Below, piece by piece: positions 39,701 to 48,318 of a stretch of 64,000 nucleotides of DNA (within the stretch, counting starts at the first letter, position 1; the number at the start of each line of letters is the position of its first letter). The DNA lies in NCBI RefSeq assembly GCF_024648885.1, contig NZ_JANBBF010000009.1, positions 682,001 through 746,000 of the forward strand. Direction: 5' to 3'. The translations under genes and the position numbers were made by a program. The DNA is from Prauserella salsuginis. GTDB taxonomy: Bacteria > Actinomycetota > Actinomycetes > Mycobacteriales > Pseudonocardiaceae. A model generated the notes under the pieces. It made no database searches. It was not told the DNA's origin and saw nothing but the letters and a program-made list of their open reading frames with translations.

Positions 39701-40861
39701 TTATGCGCTGCGGTAGAGCTTGGTGAGCGTGAACTCGCGGTGGTTCAGTGCCTCGGATGCGGTCACCCGGCCGTTGATCGTCCGTTCGACCAGGTCGATC
39801 AGCGCATCTCCGGCCTGCTCCACGGTCGATTCCTGAGTCAGCACGTCGGAGCAGTCGACGTCGATATGATCGGACATCGCCGACGTCGTCTTCGGGTTCG
39901 CGCTGATCTTGACCACGGGTTGGACCGGATTGCCGATGACATTGCCCTGTCCCGTGGGGAAGAGGTTGACGACCCCGCGCCCGGCTGCCATGAGCGTGAC
40001 GCACTCGGCTGCGGCCGATGAGGTGTCCATGAAGTGCAGACCGGGCCCGGTCGGTGCTTCGGCCGGGGCGAGTGCACCCATGATCGGCACGGATCCCGTC
40101 TTCACGATGTTGCCCATGGCCTTCTCTTCGATGGTCGACAGCCCGCCGGCGATGTTGCCCTGCGTCGGCTGGGAGCCGAGCAGATTCGCCCCGGTCTGTT
40201 CGATCATCTCGACGTAGTCGTCGTAGAAACCCTGGAACCGCTTGCGGACCTCGTCGCTCACACAGCGCTCGGCGATGAGGTGCTCCCCACCGGTCAGCTC
40301 ACTGGTCTCACCGAAGATCATGGTGCCGCCCGACTCGACCCACCGGTCGACGAGGTGAGCGGTGACACGACAGGATCCGAGGCCGGTCGTGGTGTCGGAC
40401 TCGCCGTCCTTCATGGACAGTACGATGTCGGACCGATCAACCGGTTCGCGCGTGATCTCGCTGGCGTCCTGGAGGAACTTCTTGGCGTACCGCGATGCGC
40501 TCTCGATCACGCGCAGGTCGCCTCGTCCCTCGATGGCGATGCGATGCACGGGTTTGCCGGTCTTGGCGATGCCGTCTGCGACGACGTCCGTCCAGTTCGG
40601 CTCGATCCCGATGACGATGACCGCGGCGACGTTCGGATTGGCGCCGACGCCGATGAGGGTGCGGAACGTGAGGTCCAGATCGTCGCCGAACTGGAGTCGT
40701 CCGAATGCGTGCGGGAGTGCGAGGGTGCCGGGCACCAGCGACGCGATGCCCTCGGCCGCGGAGTTGGACAGGTCGTCCACCGGGAGGATTGCGACATGAT
40801 TGCGGGTGCCGACCGAACCGTCCGGCCGTCGGTACCCGGTCAGGCGACGCTGCTGAGCCAC
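39701..40861 (-). CDS. suyB: (2R)-3-sulfolactate sulfo-lyase, large subunit SuyB
   Basis: This is the catalytic subunit of the UxaA/altronate-dehydratase superfamily enzyme that splits sulfolactate into pyruvate and sulfite. Its 386 residues agree with known SuyB. TRNHVAILPVDDLSNSAAEG at the N terminus, FGETSELTGGEHL, SQPTQGNIAGGLSTIEEKA and FPTGQGNVIGNPVQPVVKIS match the SuyB pattern I remember from Paracoccus, and the C terminus ends ALNHREFTLTKLYRSA. It starts at a GTG behind AGGAG and overlaps suyA by 22 bases. In altronate and galactarate dehydratases the two parts are fused; the split form favours SuyAB. Confidence 0.87.
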   Translation of the reverse strand: MAQQRRLTGYRRPDGSVGTRNHVAILPVDDLSNSAAEGIASLVPGTLALPHAFGRLQFGDDLDLTFRTLIGVGANPNVAAVIVIGIEPNWTDVVADGIAKTGKPVHRIAIEGRGDLRVIESASRYAKKFLQDASEITREPVDRSDIVLSMKDGESDTTTGLGSCRVTAHLVDRWVESGGTMIFGETSELTGGEHLIAERCVSDEVRKRFQGFYDDYVEMIEQTGANLLGSQPTQGNIAGGLSTIEEKAMGNIVKTGSVPIMGALAPAEAPTGPGLHFMDTSSAAAECVTLMAAGRGVVNLFPTGQGNVIGNPVQPVVKISANPKTTSAMSDHIDVDCSDVLTQESTVEQAGDALIDLVERTINGRVTASEALNHREFTLTKLYRSA

Positions 40862-41142
40862 CGTGCGCTCCTAACGTTGTGAGTGTGGACGTAGTCGCCG
40901 CGTGCGATGTCCTGCGACGCGATGGCGGTCCGGACGCCGTACTCGATGACGTCGTCGCCGCTGCGGATGTCTCGCAGCGCCACCTTGTGGCCCAGCGGCA
41001 CCTCGTGGGCGAGTTCGAGTTCCTCGACGGCGTCGCTGTCGAGGTACCCGCCCTTGACGGGGCCGGGGGTGAGGTCCCGTACCGCGACGCCGACCGCGTC
41101 ACCCGAGCGATGGGCCAGGAAGTCTGGCCGGGGAGCTGACAT
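40840..41142 (-). CDS. suyA: (2R)-3-sulfolactate sulfo-lyase, small subunit SuyA
   Basis: This is a 100-residue SAF-domain subunit. FLAHRSGDAVGVAVRDL at the N terminus, LGHKVALRDIRSGDDVIEYG in the middle and YVHTHNVRSARW at the end match SuyA; the latter is the HNL-type motif of the UxaA N-terminal domain. AGGAGA lies just before the ATG. It is the first gene of the suyAB operon and has a GntR-type palindrome 18 bases upstream of its start. Confidence 0.87.
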   Translation of the reverse strand: MSAPRPDFLAHRSGDAVGVAVRDLTPGPVKGGYLDSDAVEELELAHEVPLGHKVALRDIRSGDDVIEYGVRTAIASQDIARGDYVHTHNVRSARWLSSVA

Positions 41143-41159
41143 GTTCTCCTCTTTCGGTA

Positions 41160-41174
41160 AGTGGTCTTACCTCT
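41160..41174. promoter_or_regulatory. GntR-type palindrome 2 (suyAB)
   Basis: AGTGGTCTTACCTCT differs by one base from the perfect site before the aldehyde dehydrogenase gene. It is 18 bases upstream of the suyA start codon. Confidence 0.78.
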
Positions 41175-41286
41175 TCCGTTTCCGACGTTAGAAGCAGGGG
41201 AGAAGCGTTGTCAACGCGAGGTGAGGGCTCACTCGCAGTGTCGGCCGTGTTGGCAAGCGATCTTCGGTGCGTTACGTTCATCGGAC

Positions 41287-41301
41287 AGAGGTCAAACCTC
41301 A
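41287..41301. promoter_or_regulatory. GntR-type palindrome 3 (slcC-comC-like operon)
   Basis: AGAGGTCAAACCTCA is a GAGGT-N3-ACCTC inverted repeat, 22 bases before the slcC-like start and 112 bases from site 2, so the divergent suyAB and dehydrogenase operons each have their own site. Confidence 0.78.
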
Positions 41302-41323
41302 ATGGGACGAGGATTGAGATCGA

Positions 41324-42307
41324 ATGAACGGTGCGGAGATGGCCGGTTCGGTGGCGGTTGTCGAGAACGTGTGGGGCGAGGCGTTCGACAAGCTCGCGCG
41401 AACACACGACGTCCGATGGGAGCCTGATGCGTGGGTCGACGATGACCTGCTGCGGCACACGCTCTCCGGTGCACAGGCAGTGGTGGTGCGGAACAAGGCG
41501 CGCATGACGGCGGAGATGTTGGCGGCGGCGCCGGACCTGCGGATCGTGGCGCGGGCGGGCACGGGGCTGGACAACATCGACCTCGATGCCGCCGACAACG
41601 CGGGTGTGGTGGTGTCTGCGGCGCTCGGCGTGAACGCGATGAGCGTGGCCGAGCACACCCTGGCGTTGGCGCTCGCGGTACTGCGCGAGATTCCCGCCCA
41701 TGACCGTGGAGTCCGGAACGGGGAATGGAACCGGAGTTCGGGCCGGGAGCTCTCGGGCAAGACGTGGGGACTGCTCGGCCTCGGCGCCACCGGTATGGCG
41801 GTGGCGCGTGTGCTGCGAGGGTTCGACGTGCGTGTCCTGGCGTACGACCCGTACGTCGATCCGGCGGCGGCGGACGTGCGCGAGGCGGGGGTGACCGTAA
41901 CGGGGTGGGACGAGGTCCTCTGGTCCGCCGACGTGCTCAGTGTCCACCTCCCGGCGACCCGCGAGACTCGGCATGTCTTGAGCGACGAGGCGTTCGCCGC
42001 GATACGGCCCGGCGCGGTGCTGGTGAGCGCGGGGCGCGGGGAAGTGATCGACGAATCGGCGCTCGCGGCAGCACTGCGGTCGGGGACCGTGGCCGGGGCA
42101 GGCCTGGACGTGCGGGAGTCGGAGCCACCGGGCCGAAGTCCGCTCGACGCGCACCCGACGGTGATCTACACCCCGCACGTAGCGGGGTTGACGGTGGAGA
42201 GCCAGGAGCGCATCGCATCGGTGCTCGCCGACGACGTCCAGGCCGTGCTGGCCGGGCGCCGCGCGGTGAATGCGGTCGGCAAGCACGACCTGTGGACACC
42301 GGCATGA
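41324..42307 (+). CDS. D-isomer-specific 2-hydroxyacid dehydrogenase, candidate (S)-sulfolactate dehydrogenase (SlcC-like)
   Basis: This is a PGDH-like dehydrogenase of 327 residues. The NAD motif is LGLGATGMAVARVLRGF (about 151), the substrate Arg is in SAGRGEVIDE (about 237), followed by the Glu in RESEPPGR (about 265) and the catalytic His in TPHVAG (about 285). (S)-sulfolactate dehydrogenase SlcC belongs to this family and is found beside comC and suyAB in Chromohalobacter. The pair oxidises (S)-sulfolactate to sulfopyruvate and reduces it to the (R) form that SuyAB uses. The stop codon overlaps the next start (ATGA). Other 2-hydroxyacids cannot be excluded. Confidence 0.8.
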   Translation: MNGAEMAGSVAVVENVWGEAFDKLARTHDVRWEPDAWVDDDLLRHTLSGAQAVVVRNKARMTAEMLAAAPDLRIVARAGTGLDNIDLDAADNAGVVVSAALGVNAMSVAEHTLALALAVLREIPAHDRGVRNGEWNRSSGRELSGKTWGLLGLGATGMAVARVLRGFDVRVLAYDPYVDPAAADVREAGVTVTGWDEVLWSADVLSVHLPATRETRHVLSDEAFAAIRPGAVLVSAGRGEVIDESALAAALRSGTVAGAGLDVRESEPPGRSPLDAHPTVIYTPHVAGLTVESQERIASVLADDVQAVLAGRRAVNAVGKHDLWTPA

Positions 42308-43329
42308 ACGGCACGAGGACAGCCGGCGAGCTGAGATCCCGCGCACAGCAGCTGTTGACGGCGTCCGGGGTGCCCGAGCCGAACGCGGCACGGACGGCCG
42401 AGATGCTCGTGCTGGCGGACGTGTGGGGAGTGCACACGCACGGACTCATGCGGCTTCCGCACTATCTGGAGCGGCTCGCTGCGGGAGGCTGCAGGGCGGA
42501 CGCGGTACTGACGCCGGTGTCCGACACCGGCGGCGTGGTGGTGTACGACGGCGGTGCCGGCCTGGGGCACTGGCAGCTATGGCGCGCGGCCGAACGGGCG
42601 GCGGAACTGAGTGGCTCGACCGGCATCGCGGCCGTGGCGGTGCGGAACTCGTCTCATTGCGGCGCGCTCGGCGCGTACGTGTACCCGGCTCTCGACGAGG
42701 GATTGCTGACGTTGGTGTTCAGTAACGGCCCTGCGGTCATGCCACCGTGGCAGGGCACGAGGTCGGTGCTGTCGACGAGTCCGCTCGCTGCCGGTGTACC
42801 CGCGGCGCCGCGGCCCGTGGTGGTCGACCTGGCCACCAGTGCTGTGGCGCGCGGTGCCATCGCGTGGCGGGCGCAGCAGGGCATCGAGCTCGAACCGGGC
42901 TGGGCGTTCGACGTCGACGGGGAGCCGACCACCGATGCGCAGGCAGCCCTGCAGGGCATGCTCGCTCCCATGGGCGGTAGCAAGGGCTTCGTCATCGCGC
43001 TGCTGGTCGAAGCGTTGACCGGCGGTCTGGTGGGCCCCAACCTGTCCTCGGCGGTGCCCGACATGTTCAACCGGGCCGACGACGCGGTTCCGCAGGGTAT
43101 CGGCCATCTGGTGGTGACGGTACGTCCCGGTGCGTTCGATCCGGCCGCGATGGAGCGATTCGCCGCACTCGCCGAGCAGGTGGGCGACGCGGGTGGGCGC
43201 ACACCGGGCGCCTCGCGGATCGGCCCGGCGGACCTGGCCGACGACCGTGTCGTCGAGGTGGCGGACAGCACCGCGGCGCACCTGGACGACTGGGCGAAAC
43301 GCCTGAATACGACCGCTGCGCAGGTGTGA
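42304..43329 (+). CDS. LDH2/MDH2-family oxidoreductase, candidate (R)-sulfolactate dehydrogenase (ComC-like)
   Basis: This is a 341-residue enzyme of the malate/L-sulfolactate/ureidoglycolate dehydrogenase family. The catalytic His is expected in NSSHCGALGAYV (about 118), with THGLMRLPHYLERL (about 46) and the C-terminal cofactor segment MGGSKGFVIALLVEALTGG. ComC reduces sulfopyruvate to (R)-sulfolactate. It is translationally coupled to the SlcC-like gene, so together they act as a racemase. The FxxN...P segment VFSNGPAVMPPWQGT is typical of the family. Specificity is inferred from context. Confidence 0.82.
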   Translation: MNGTRTAGELRSRAQQLLTASGVPEPNAARTAEMLVLADVWGVHTHGLMRLPHYLERLAAGGCRADAVLTPVSDTGGVVVYDGGAGLGHWQLWRAAERAAELSGSTGIAAVAVRNSSHCGALGAYVYPALDEGLLTLVFSNGPAVMPPWQGTRSVLSTSPLAAGVPAAPRPVVVDLATSAVARGAIAWRAQQGIELEPGWAFDVDGEPTTDAQAALQGMLAPMGGSKGFVIALLVEALTGGLVGPNLSSAVPDMFNRADDAVPQGIGHLVVTVRPGAFDPAAMERFAALAEQVGDAGGRTPGASRIGPADLADDRVVEVADSTAAHLDDWAKRLNTTAAQV

Positions 43330-43400
43330 CGTTCACCCGGGCAGGGGGCACCGTGCCACGGCCGTGTCCCGTGCCGGGGTCGTCCCCATTCCGAAGGTAG

Positions 43401-43415
43401 ACTGGCCAGACCAGT
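43401..43415. promoter_or_regulatory. Diverged GntR-type palindrome 4 (before the regulator's own gene)
   Basis: ACTGGCCAGACCAGT is a perfect ACTGG-N5-CCAGT repeat, 20 bases before the GntR start. Its TGG-Y-N3-A-CCA layout is the FadR type but it differs from the island consensus in several bases, so autoregulation is plausible but weaker. Confidence 0.5.
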
Positions 43416-43434
43416 TGGCCGGAAGGATGAGGCG

Positions 43435-44169
43435 TTGGACAATCTGTGGGAGCCGATTCAGCCACCGGGTTCGCTCGCCGCGCGGATCGCCGAGCGGATC
43501 GAGGAACTGATCACGGCGGAGCAATTGAGGCCGGGTGATCGTCTTCCGCCCGAACGGGAATTGGCCACGATGCTGGGCGTGAGCCGTCCGTCGCTGCGCG
43601 AGGCCATCCGCTCCCTGTCCGCGCGCGGTCGGCTCGCTGTGCGCCACGGTCAGGGCGTGTTCGTCGAAGAGCCTGCGACCACGAAGCGGCTGACCCACAG
43701 TCTCACCTCTTACGAACACGACCTCGACGAGCTGTTCGCCATGCGTGAGGTACTCGAGGTGCCCGCCGCCGGTTGGGCCGCGAAGAACTGCACCGAGGTG
43801 GGCATCGAGTGGCTCCAGGACGCGTACGACAAGCTCATCGAGGCCACGCGGGATCCGGTCGACTGGGACGAGGTGCAGCGACTGGACGCCGCGTTTCACG
43901 AGGCGGTCGTGCGAGTTGCGGGCAACCGTTTCCTCATGCGCACCCTGGGGGTGCTGAACGAGATCATGGTGACCGGCATGGAAACGACGCTGCGCCTGCC
44001 GGGCAGGTTGGAGAAGTCGGCCGCCGAGCACACCCGGATTCTCGAGGCGATCAAGGCGGGCGACTCGCGCGCGGCTCGTTCGGCGGCGCGGGCACACATC
44101 CGCGGTGCGTACGCGGCGGCGCGGAGACACACGGAGAACCCGGTGGCGGTGGAAGCCGGCGAACTCTGA
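43435..44169 (+). CDS. FadR-subfamily GntR regulator, candidate master regulator of the sulfonate island
   Basis: This is a 244-residue regulator. The winged helix is at about 15-80 (RIEELITAEQLRPGDRLPPE then LATMLGVSRPSLREAIRSLS) and the FCD ligand domain at about 95-230, with LFAMREVLEVPAAGWAA and FHEAVVRVAGN carrying the metal-site Asp/His positions. The start is a TTG behind GGAAGGATGAGG; no better start is in frame. Its location at the centre of the island and the FadR-type palindromes before the other operons make it the likely common regulator, with an island metabolite as effector. Confidence 0.87.
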   Translation: MDNLWEPIQPPGSLAARIAERIEELITAEQLRPGDRLPPERELATMLGVSRPSLREAIRSLSARGRLAVRHGQGVFVEEPATTKRLTHSLTSYEHDLDELFAMREVLEVPAAGWAAKNCTEVGIEWLQDAYDKLIEATRDPVDWDEVQRLDAAFHEAVVRVAGNRFLMRTLGVLNEIMVTGMETTLRLPGRLEKSAAEHTRILEAIKAGDSRAARSAARAHIRGAYAAARRHTENPVAVEAGEL

Positions 44170-44186
44170 CCGGCTTCCACCGCCAC
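44143..44186. terminator. 17-bp hairpin overlapping the GntR stop codon
   Basis: GTGGCGGTGGAAGCCGG (44143-44159) pairs perfectly with 44170-44186. The 10-base loop contains the GntR stop codon, so the left arm is coding. It also faces the end of the convergent transporter gene (stop at 44206) and can serve both. Confidence 0.75.
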
Positions 44187-44205
44187 GGTTCGGGTTCTGT
44201 TGCTG

Positions 44206-45858
44206 TCAGCCGAAGACCATGCCCACCATGAGCGGCAGCAACAACACCACCAGGACGATTCCGGCGATGTCGAAGGTGAAACCCGAGCGGACCATCTTGG
44301 TGATGGGCACCGCGCCCGACCCGTAGACGATGGCGTTCTGCGGCGTCGACACCGGAAGCATGAAGCCGAACGAGGCCGCGAACGTCGCGGCCAGCGCGGG
44401 AACGAACGGATCGACGCCAGCAGCCGTCGCGACCGGGATGAGGATCGGCACCACCACCGACGCCGCAGCGGTGTTGGAGGTCGTTTCGGAGATGACGACT
44501 GCGAGGACGACGGCGAACACGAGGATGGCGATGTTGCTGCCCAGCCCCAGCATCGCTGCCGCTCCGGTGCCGATCGACTCGGCGAGCTGCGTCTCGGCCA
44601 GCAGCGTGCCGAAAATGATGCCGCAGCCGAACAGCACGATCGTTCCCCAGTCGATGCGACTGGCTTCCGACCAGGTGAGCGTGAACTCGCGGTTGGACCA
44701 TTTGGTCGGCAGTACGAACAGCAGCGCCGCCCCGAGTACCGCGACCACGCCTTCGTCGAGGTGGGAGCTCACCGTCCGGTAGGCGGCCGAGTCGTCGCCG
44801 GCGACCAAGGCCACGAGACCCGGCACCATCCAGAGTGTGACCGTCACCCCGAAGGCGATCAGGGTGTTGCGTTCCGCCCACGACATGCGCCCTAGTTTCG
44901 CCCGCTCAGCGGTCACGTAGTCCTCGATGCCGGACAGCCTCTTGATTTCCGGACGGTTGAGCAGCAGGAGGACACCGGCGAGCAGCAGGAACATCACGAT
45001 GCAGACCGGTAGTGCGGTGAGGAACCAGCTGAGGAACGAGATCTGCTGCCCGGTGGCCTGCTCGATGAACTCGCGACCGATGAGGTTCGGCGCGGATCCG
45101 ATCGGGGTGAGCAGTCCACCCGCTCCGGAGCCGTAGGCGAGCATCAGCATCAGTGCCACACCGATGCGCAGGCGCAGCGGGTCGAACGGGGTGCCCTCGG
45201 GCAGATCCTTGCGGACGAGTTCCGCGATGACGGCGAGGATGCCGACGGCGGTTGGCAGCAGCATCGCCACCGTAGCCGTATTGGAGATCGCGGCGGACAG
45301 TACGGCGGTGATGGCGCCGAACGCGCACACCACGCGCGCCGACGTCTTGCCCACCCCGGGCAGTGACAACACGAGGAAGGCGAACCGTCTCGCGAGGCCG
45401 TGGCGAAGCATCGCCTGCGCCAGGATGAAGGCGCCGATGAACACGAAGATCGTCGACGAACCGAACGGTGCCAGTGCTTCGTCGGCCGGTACGACACCCA
45501 ACAGGACGATGGCGGATACGCCGATGAGTCCGCCGATAGGGATGGGTACGGGTTCGCAGACCCACAGCACGACCACTCCGAGCAGGATCGCGGCCAGTTT
45601 GTGCTGCGGACCGTCGAGCGATGTGGGCAGGAACAGGAACACCACGGTCACCAGCGGCGCCAGCACGAGCCCGATGGTGCGGCGGGCGCGTTCGAAGCGT
45701 TCTTCGGTGGGGGACAGGGTTTGTTCGCCGAGACTCCGGTATGTGGTTCCCGACAGCAGGACGGAGGTGACATCACTTCCGGAGCTGCTCCGGGAGTCGC
45801 CGGACACTCCGTCGGGCCCGGCGTTGTCGTTGACCTCAGTAGCCATGCGCCGCACCAT
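44206..45858 (-). CDS. DASS (SLC13) family anion:sodium symporter
   Basis: This is a 550-residue membrane protein with about 12 hydrophobic helices. SNTATVAMLLPTAVGILAVI and the mirrored SETTSNTAAASVVVPI are the two SNT motifs of the DASS family, which carry dicarboxylates, sulfate and related anions. In this regulon it is the likely importer of sulfolactate, DHPS or a dicarboxylate. The N-terminal 60 residues are hydrophilic. The start is either the ATG at 45858 or the ATG at 45846; neither has a clear ribosome binding site. It is divergent from the TauE/SafE gene with an operator between. Confidence 0.87.
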   Translation of the reverse strand: MVRRMATEVNDNAGPDGVSGDSRSSSGSDVTSVLLSGTTYRSLGEQTLSPTEERFERARRTIGLVLAPLVTVVFLFLPTSLDGPQHKLAAILLGVVVLWVCEPVPIPIGGLIGVSAIVLLGVVPADEALAPFGSSTIFVFIGAFILAQAMLRHGLARRFAFLVLSLPGVGKTSARVVCAFGAITAVLSAAISNTATVAMLLPTAVGILAVIAELVRKDLPEGTPFDPLRLRIGVALMLMLAYGSGAGGLLTPIGSAPNLIGREFIEQATGQQISFLSWFLTALPVCIVMFLLLAGVLLLLNRPEIKRLSGIEDYVTAERAKLGRMSWAERNTLIAFGVTVTLWMVPGLVALVAGDDSAAYRTVSSHLDEGVVAVLGAALLFVLPTKWSNREFTLTWSEASRIDWGTIVLFGCGIIFGTLLAETQLAESIGTGAAAMLGLGSNIAILVFAVVLAVVISETTSNTAAASVVVPILIPVATAAGVDPFVPALAATFAASFGFMLPVSTPQNAIVYGSGAVPITKMVRSGFTFDIAGIVLVVLLLPLMVGMVFG

Positions 45859-45895
45859 ACCGACGAGTGACGCAGACCACTAGACCCAGACCACC

Positions 45896-45910
45896 AGAGG
45901 TCTTACCTCT
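45896..45910. promoter_or_regulatory. GntR-type palindrome 5 (between the DASS and TauE/SafE genes)
   Basis: AGAGGTCTTACCTCT, identical over all 15 bases to site 1, lies 38 bases before the DASS gene and 63 bases before the divergent TauE/SafE gene. One site could control both transporters. Confidence 0.82.
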
Positions 45911-45972
45911 TTCTTTCTGGATGAATCGATCCTGCGATAGGGTGCGATCGCAATCAGCGGAAGGGGTGGCCG

Positions 45973-46698
45973 ATGTCGACGGTGATCGTCGGCGGTGCCG
46001 GGATCGTCGTCCTTGCGGCCGTGCTCGGTGGCATGACCGGATTCGGCTACAACCTCATCGCGACTCCGCTGATACTGCTGCTCGGCTTCGATCCCCCGAC
46101 CGTCGTGGCGGTGAATCTCGCGATCGCGCTCGCGACACGGGTCTCGGTCGTGGCGCGTCTGTGGCGTTCGATCCGGTGGCGTCGTGCGATCCCACTCGCC
46201 GTCGCGAGCTTCCCCGGGCTTGTCGTCGGAGCGCTGCTCGGCGGCCTGATCGATCCGTCCGGGATTCGGCTCGTCACCGGGGTGGTGGTACTCGTTGTCG
46301 CACCGGTGATGGTGTTCCGGACGCCGAGTCCTGGTGAACGGTCGCGGAGTCGCTATGCACTCGCGGGCTTCGCCGGGGGAGCGCTGGGTACGACGACATC
46401 GTTGAACGGCGTGCCGGTGGCGCTGACTCTCGCGGCCGATACTGACGGTCAGCGTAGTTTCATCGCCGATCTGGCGGTGTACTTCGTGTCGAGCAATGTG
46501 GTCGGTCTCGTTGTGCTCGGCGTTCGGGACGGGGCGTTCCTCGGCGATGTCGGGTTGCTGGCGTGGTGGTTGCCCGGTGCTCTGGTCGCGAACTGGATCG
46601 GCACGGCGTGGGGTGGTCGTGCCCGGCCCGACGTGTTCCGTATCGCAACGTTCGTGCTCGTGATGGCGGCCGGTGTGGCGACGCTGCTGTCGGTGTGA
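45973..46698 (+). CDS. TauE/SafE family sulfite exporter (SuyZ-like)
   Basis: This is a 241-residue membrane protein with about seven or eight helices. GGMTGFGYNLIATPLILLLG (about 17) and LPGALVANWIGTAWGGR near the end are the paired repeats of the TauE/SafE (former DUF81) family. In Paracoccus a member, SuyZ, follows suyAB and is thought to export sulfite. GGAAGGGG lies 6 bases before the ATG. It shares the palindrome at 45896 with the DASS gene. With the YeiH-type protein, the island has two sulfite export families. Confidence 0.85.
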   Translation: MSTVIVGGAGIVVLAAVLGGMTGFGYNLIATPLILLLGFDPPTVVAVNLAIALATRVSVVARLWRSIRWRRAIPLAVASFPGLVVGALLGGLIDPSGIRLVTGVVVLVVAPVMVFRTPSPGERSRSRYALAGFAGGALGTTTSLNGVPVALTLAADTDGQRSFIADLAVYFVSSNVVGLVVLGVRDGAFLGDVGLLAWWLPGALVANWIGTAWGGRARPDVFRIATFVLVMAAGVATLLSV

Positions 46699-46762
46699 TG
46701 TGGCCGGCGCCACTGGGGCGTTGACACCTGATCAACAGGTAGTAAGCATGTGCCTGGAGGGC

Positions 46763-46777
46763 AGAGGTCAAACCACA
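46763..46777. promoter_or_regulatory. GntR-type palindrome 6 (lyase-SDH operon)
   Basis: AGAGGTCAAACCACA matches site 3 in 12 of the first 13 bases, with a decayed right arm. It is 30 bases before the lyase gene, tying the lyase/succinate-dehydrogenase-like operon to the sulfonate regulon. Confidence 0.68.
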
Positions 46778-46806
46778 TCCGCACCGTCGCGGAGTTGGAG
46801 GTAGCG

Positions 46807-48318
46807 ATGCCGGCCGAGCGGATCTCTCGCGAACGACTGACCGAACCACCGGGTGAGATCTACACGACCACCGTGCTCGAGCCGAGCTTCCGGTTCATGC
46901 TCGACGAGTACTTCGACCCATTGCTCGAGACGAACCGGGCCTGGGCCGTCATGTTGGGCGACACCGGGATCGTCGCGCCCGACAACGTCCGGCGCCTGCT
47001 GGGGGCGCTGGACCGGATGTCGGAGGAGGGTGCGGCGGCCTTCGCGGAGTTCAACCCGGATTTCGAGTACTTCTACTCCCACCTCGAACACCGGCTGGCC
47101 GAACTGGCCGGTGCGGCGGCCGCGGGCGAGATCAACCTGGGCAGAACGCGGCCCGAGCCGCTCACCCGGATGGCGCTTCGGCCACGGATCATCCGGATTC
47201 ACGGGGAATTGCTGTCGTTGGTCGAGGTACTGCTCGATCTTGCAGCCCGCGAGGCGGGCACGGTGATGCCCCAGTGGACGCACATGCAACCGGCGCAGCC
47301 GTCGACCTTCGGGCACTACCTGCTCGGTATCGCCGGCGCGCTGCTGCGGGATGTGGACCGGCTCGCGGCCGCCTACCGGACAACCAACGCCTGCACGCTC
47401 GGCTGCGGCGCTCTCGCCGGCACGTCCTACCCCGTCGACCGGGGCCTCGTGGCAGCCTTGCTGGGCTTCGACGAGGTGCGGGAGAACACGATCGATTGCG
47501 TCGCCTCCGGTGACCACGGGCTCGAAACGGCGGCCGCCGTCGCGAACATCGGTGTCACCCTCAGCAGGCTCTGCGAAGACCTCTACCTGTGGCACACCGA
47601 CGAATTCGGGCTGGTGGAGATCGGCGACTCGTTCGCAGGCTCCAGCAGCATGATGCCCCAGAAGAAGAATGCCTACCCGTTCGAGTACGTGCGCGCCCGC
47701 GGCGCACGTGCGGTCGGCGAGATGACCTCGGCCTTCGGTGCGCTGCACAACACGAACTTCGGCGACATCAAGGACGTCGAGGAGGAGATGGTGCCGCCGG
47801 TGTTCCGCGGGTGCGACGAGATGGTGACGTCGCTGCGTCTGCTCGGCGGGACGCTGGGCACGCTGGTGGTCCACCGAGAACGTTGCGCTGCCCGTGCCGC
47901 GTCGGGTTTCTCGACGGCCACCGAGCTCGCCGCCGTGCTGCATCGGAAATCGGACCTGGATTACCGGTCGGCCCACCGTGTGGTCGGGCACCTGGTGCTG
48001 CTGGCCACGACCCGAGGACTGTCGCCAGGTGAGGTCGGCGCCGCACTGCTCGACGAAGCGGCACGTGAGGTCCTCGGACGGGATGCGGGTCTGGCCGATT
48101 CCCAGGTGCGCGACGCTCTCGACCCGTCCGGGTTCGTCGCGGCGCACCAGGTGCAGGGCGGGCCGGCACCCGAACCGATGCGGCACGCGCTCGCCGGTGC
48201 ACGGCAGCAGCTGGCCGATCGGCGGGAGTGGCTGGACCGCGCACGGAGCGGACTCGACGAGGCGTCGGACCGTCTCACCGCCCGCGTGCGCGACTACCTG
48301 GGCGACTCCCATGGCTGA
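46807..48318 (+). CDS. Argininosuccinate lyase/EDDS lyase-like C-N lyase (fumarase/aspartase superfamily)
   Basis: This 503-residue enzyme has the superfamily signature GSSSMMPQKKNAYPFEY (about 278-294), which carries the catalytic Ser loop, together with THMQPAQPSTFGHYLLG (about 158) and SGDHGLETAAAVANIGV (about 234). These match argininosuccinate lyase topology, but the N terminus lacks the usual GRF start and the length and active-site loop resemble EDDS lyase, which cleaves N-succinyl amines to fumarate and an amine. Release of fumarate is the safe prediction. TTGGAGG lies 5 bases before the ATG. It overlaps the following iron-sulfur gene by 8 bases, so its product is probably handled by the SDH/FRD-like complex coded next. 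Confidence 0.8.
   Translation: MPAERISRERLTEPPGEIYTTTVLEPSFRFMLDEYFDPLLETNRAWAVMLGDTGIVAPDNVRRLLGALDRMSEEGAAAFAEFNPDFEYFYSHLEHRLAELAGAAAAGEINLGRTRPEPLTRMALRPRIIRIHGELLSLVEVLLDLAAREAGTVMPQWTHMQPAQPSTFGHYLLGIAGALLRDVDRLAAAYRTTNACTLGCGALAGTSYPVDRGLVAALLGFDEVRENTIDCVASGDHGLETAAAVANIGVTLSRLCEDLYLWHTDEFGLVEIGDSFAGSSSMMPQKKNAYPFEYVRARGARAVGEMTSAFGALHNTNFGDIKDVEEEMVPPVFRGCDEMVTSLRLLGGTLGTLVVHRERCAARAASGFSTATELAAVLHRKSDLDYRSAHRVVGHLVLLATTRGLSPGEVGAALLDEAAREVLGRDAGLADSQVRDALDPSGFVAAHQVQGGPAPEPMRHALAGARQQLADRREWLDRARSGLDEASDRLTARVRDYLGDSHG

Noticed and set aside
39701-41142. Altronate or galactarate dehydratase in place of SuyAB
   Set aside because: Those are normally single fused chains with hexuronate genes nearby. 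Here the subunits are split and surrounded by sulfolactate dehydrogenases and sulfite exporters, and several stretches match SuyB as remembered.
46807-48318. Housekeeping argininosuccinate lyase (argH)
   Set aside because: There are no other arginine genes beside it, the N terminus differs from ArgH, and it is coupled to an SDH-like operon under the island's palindrome.
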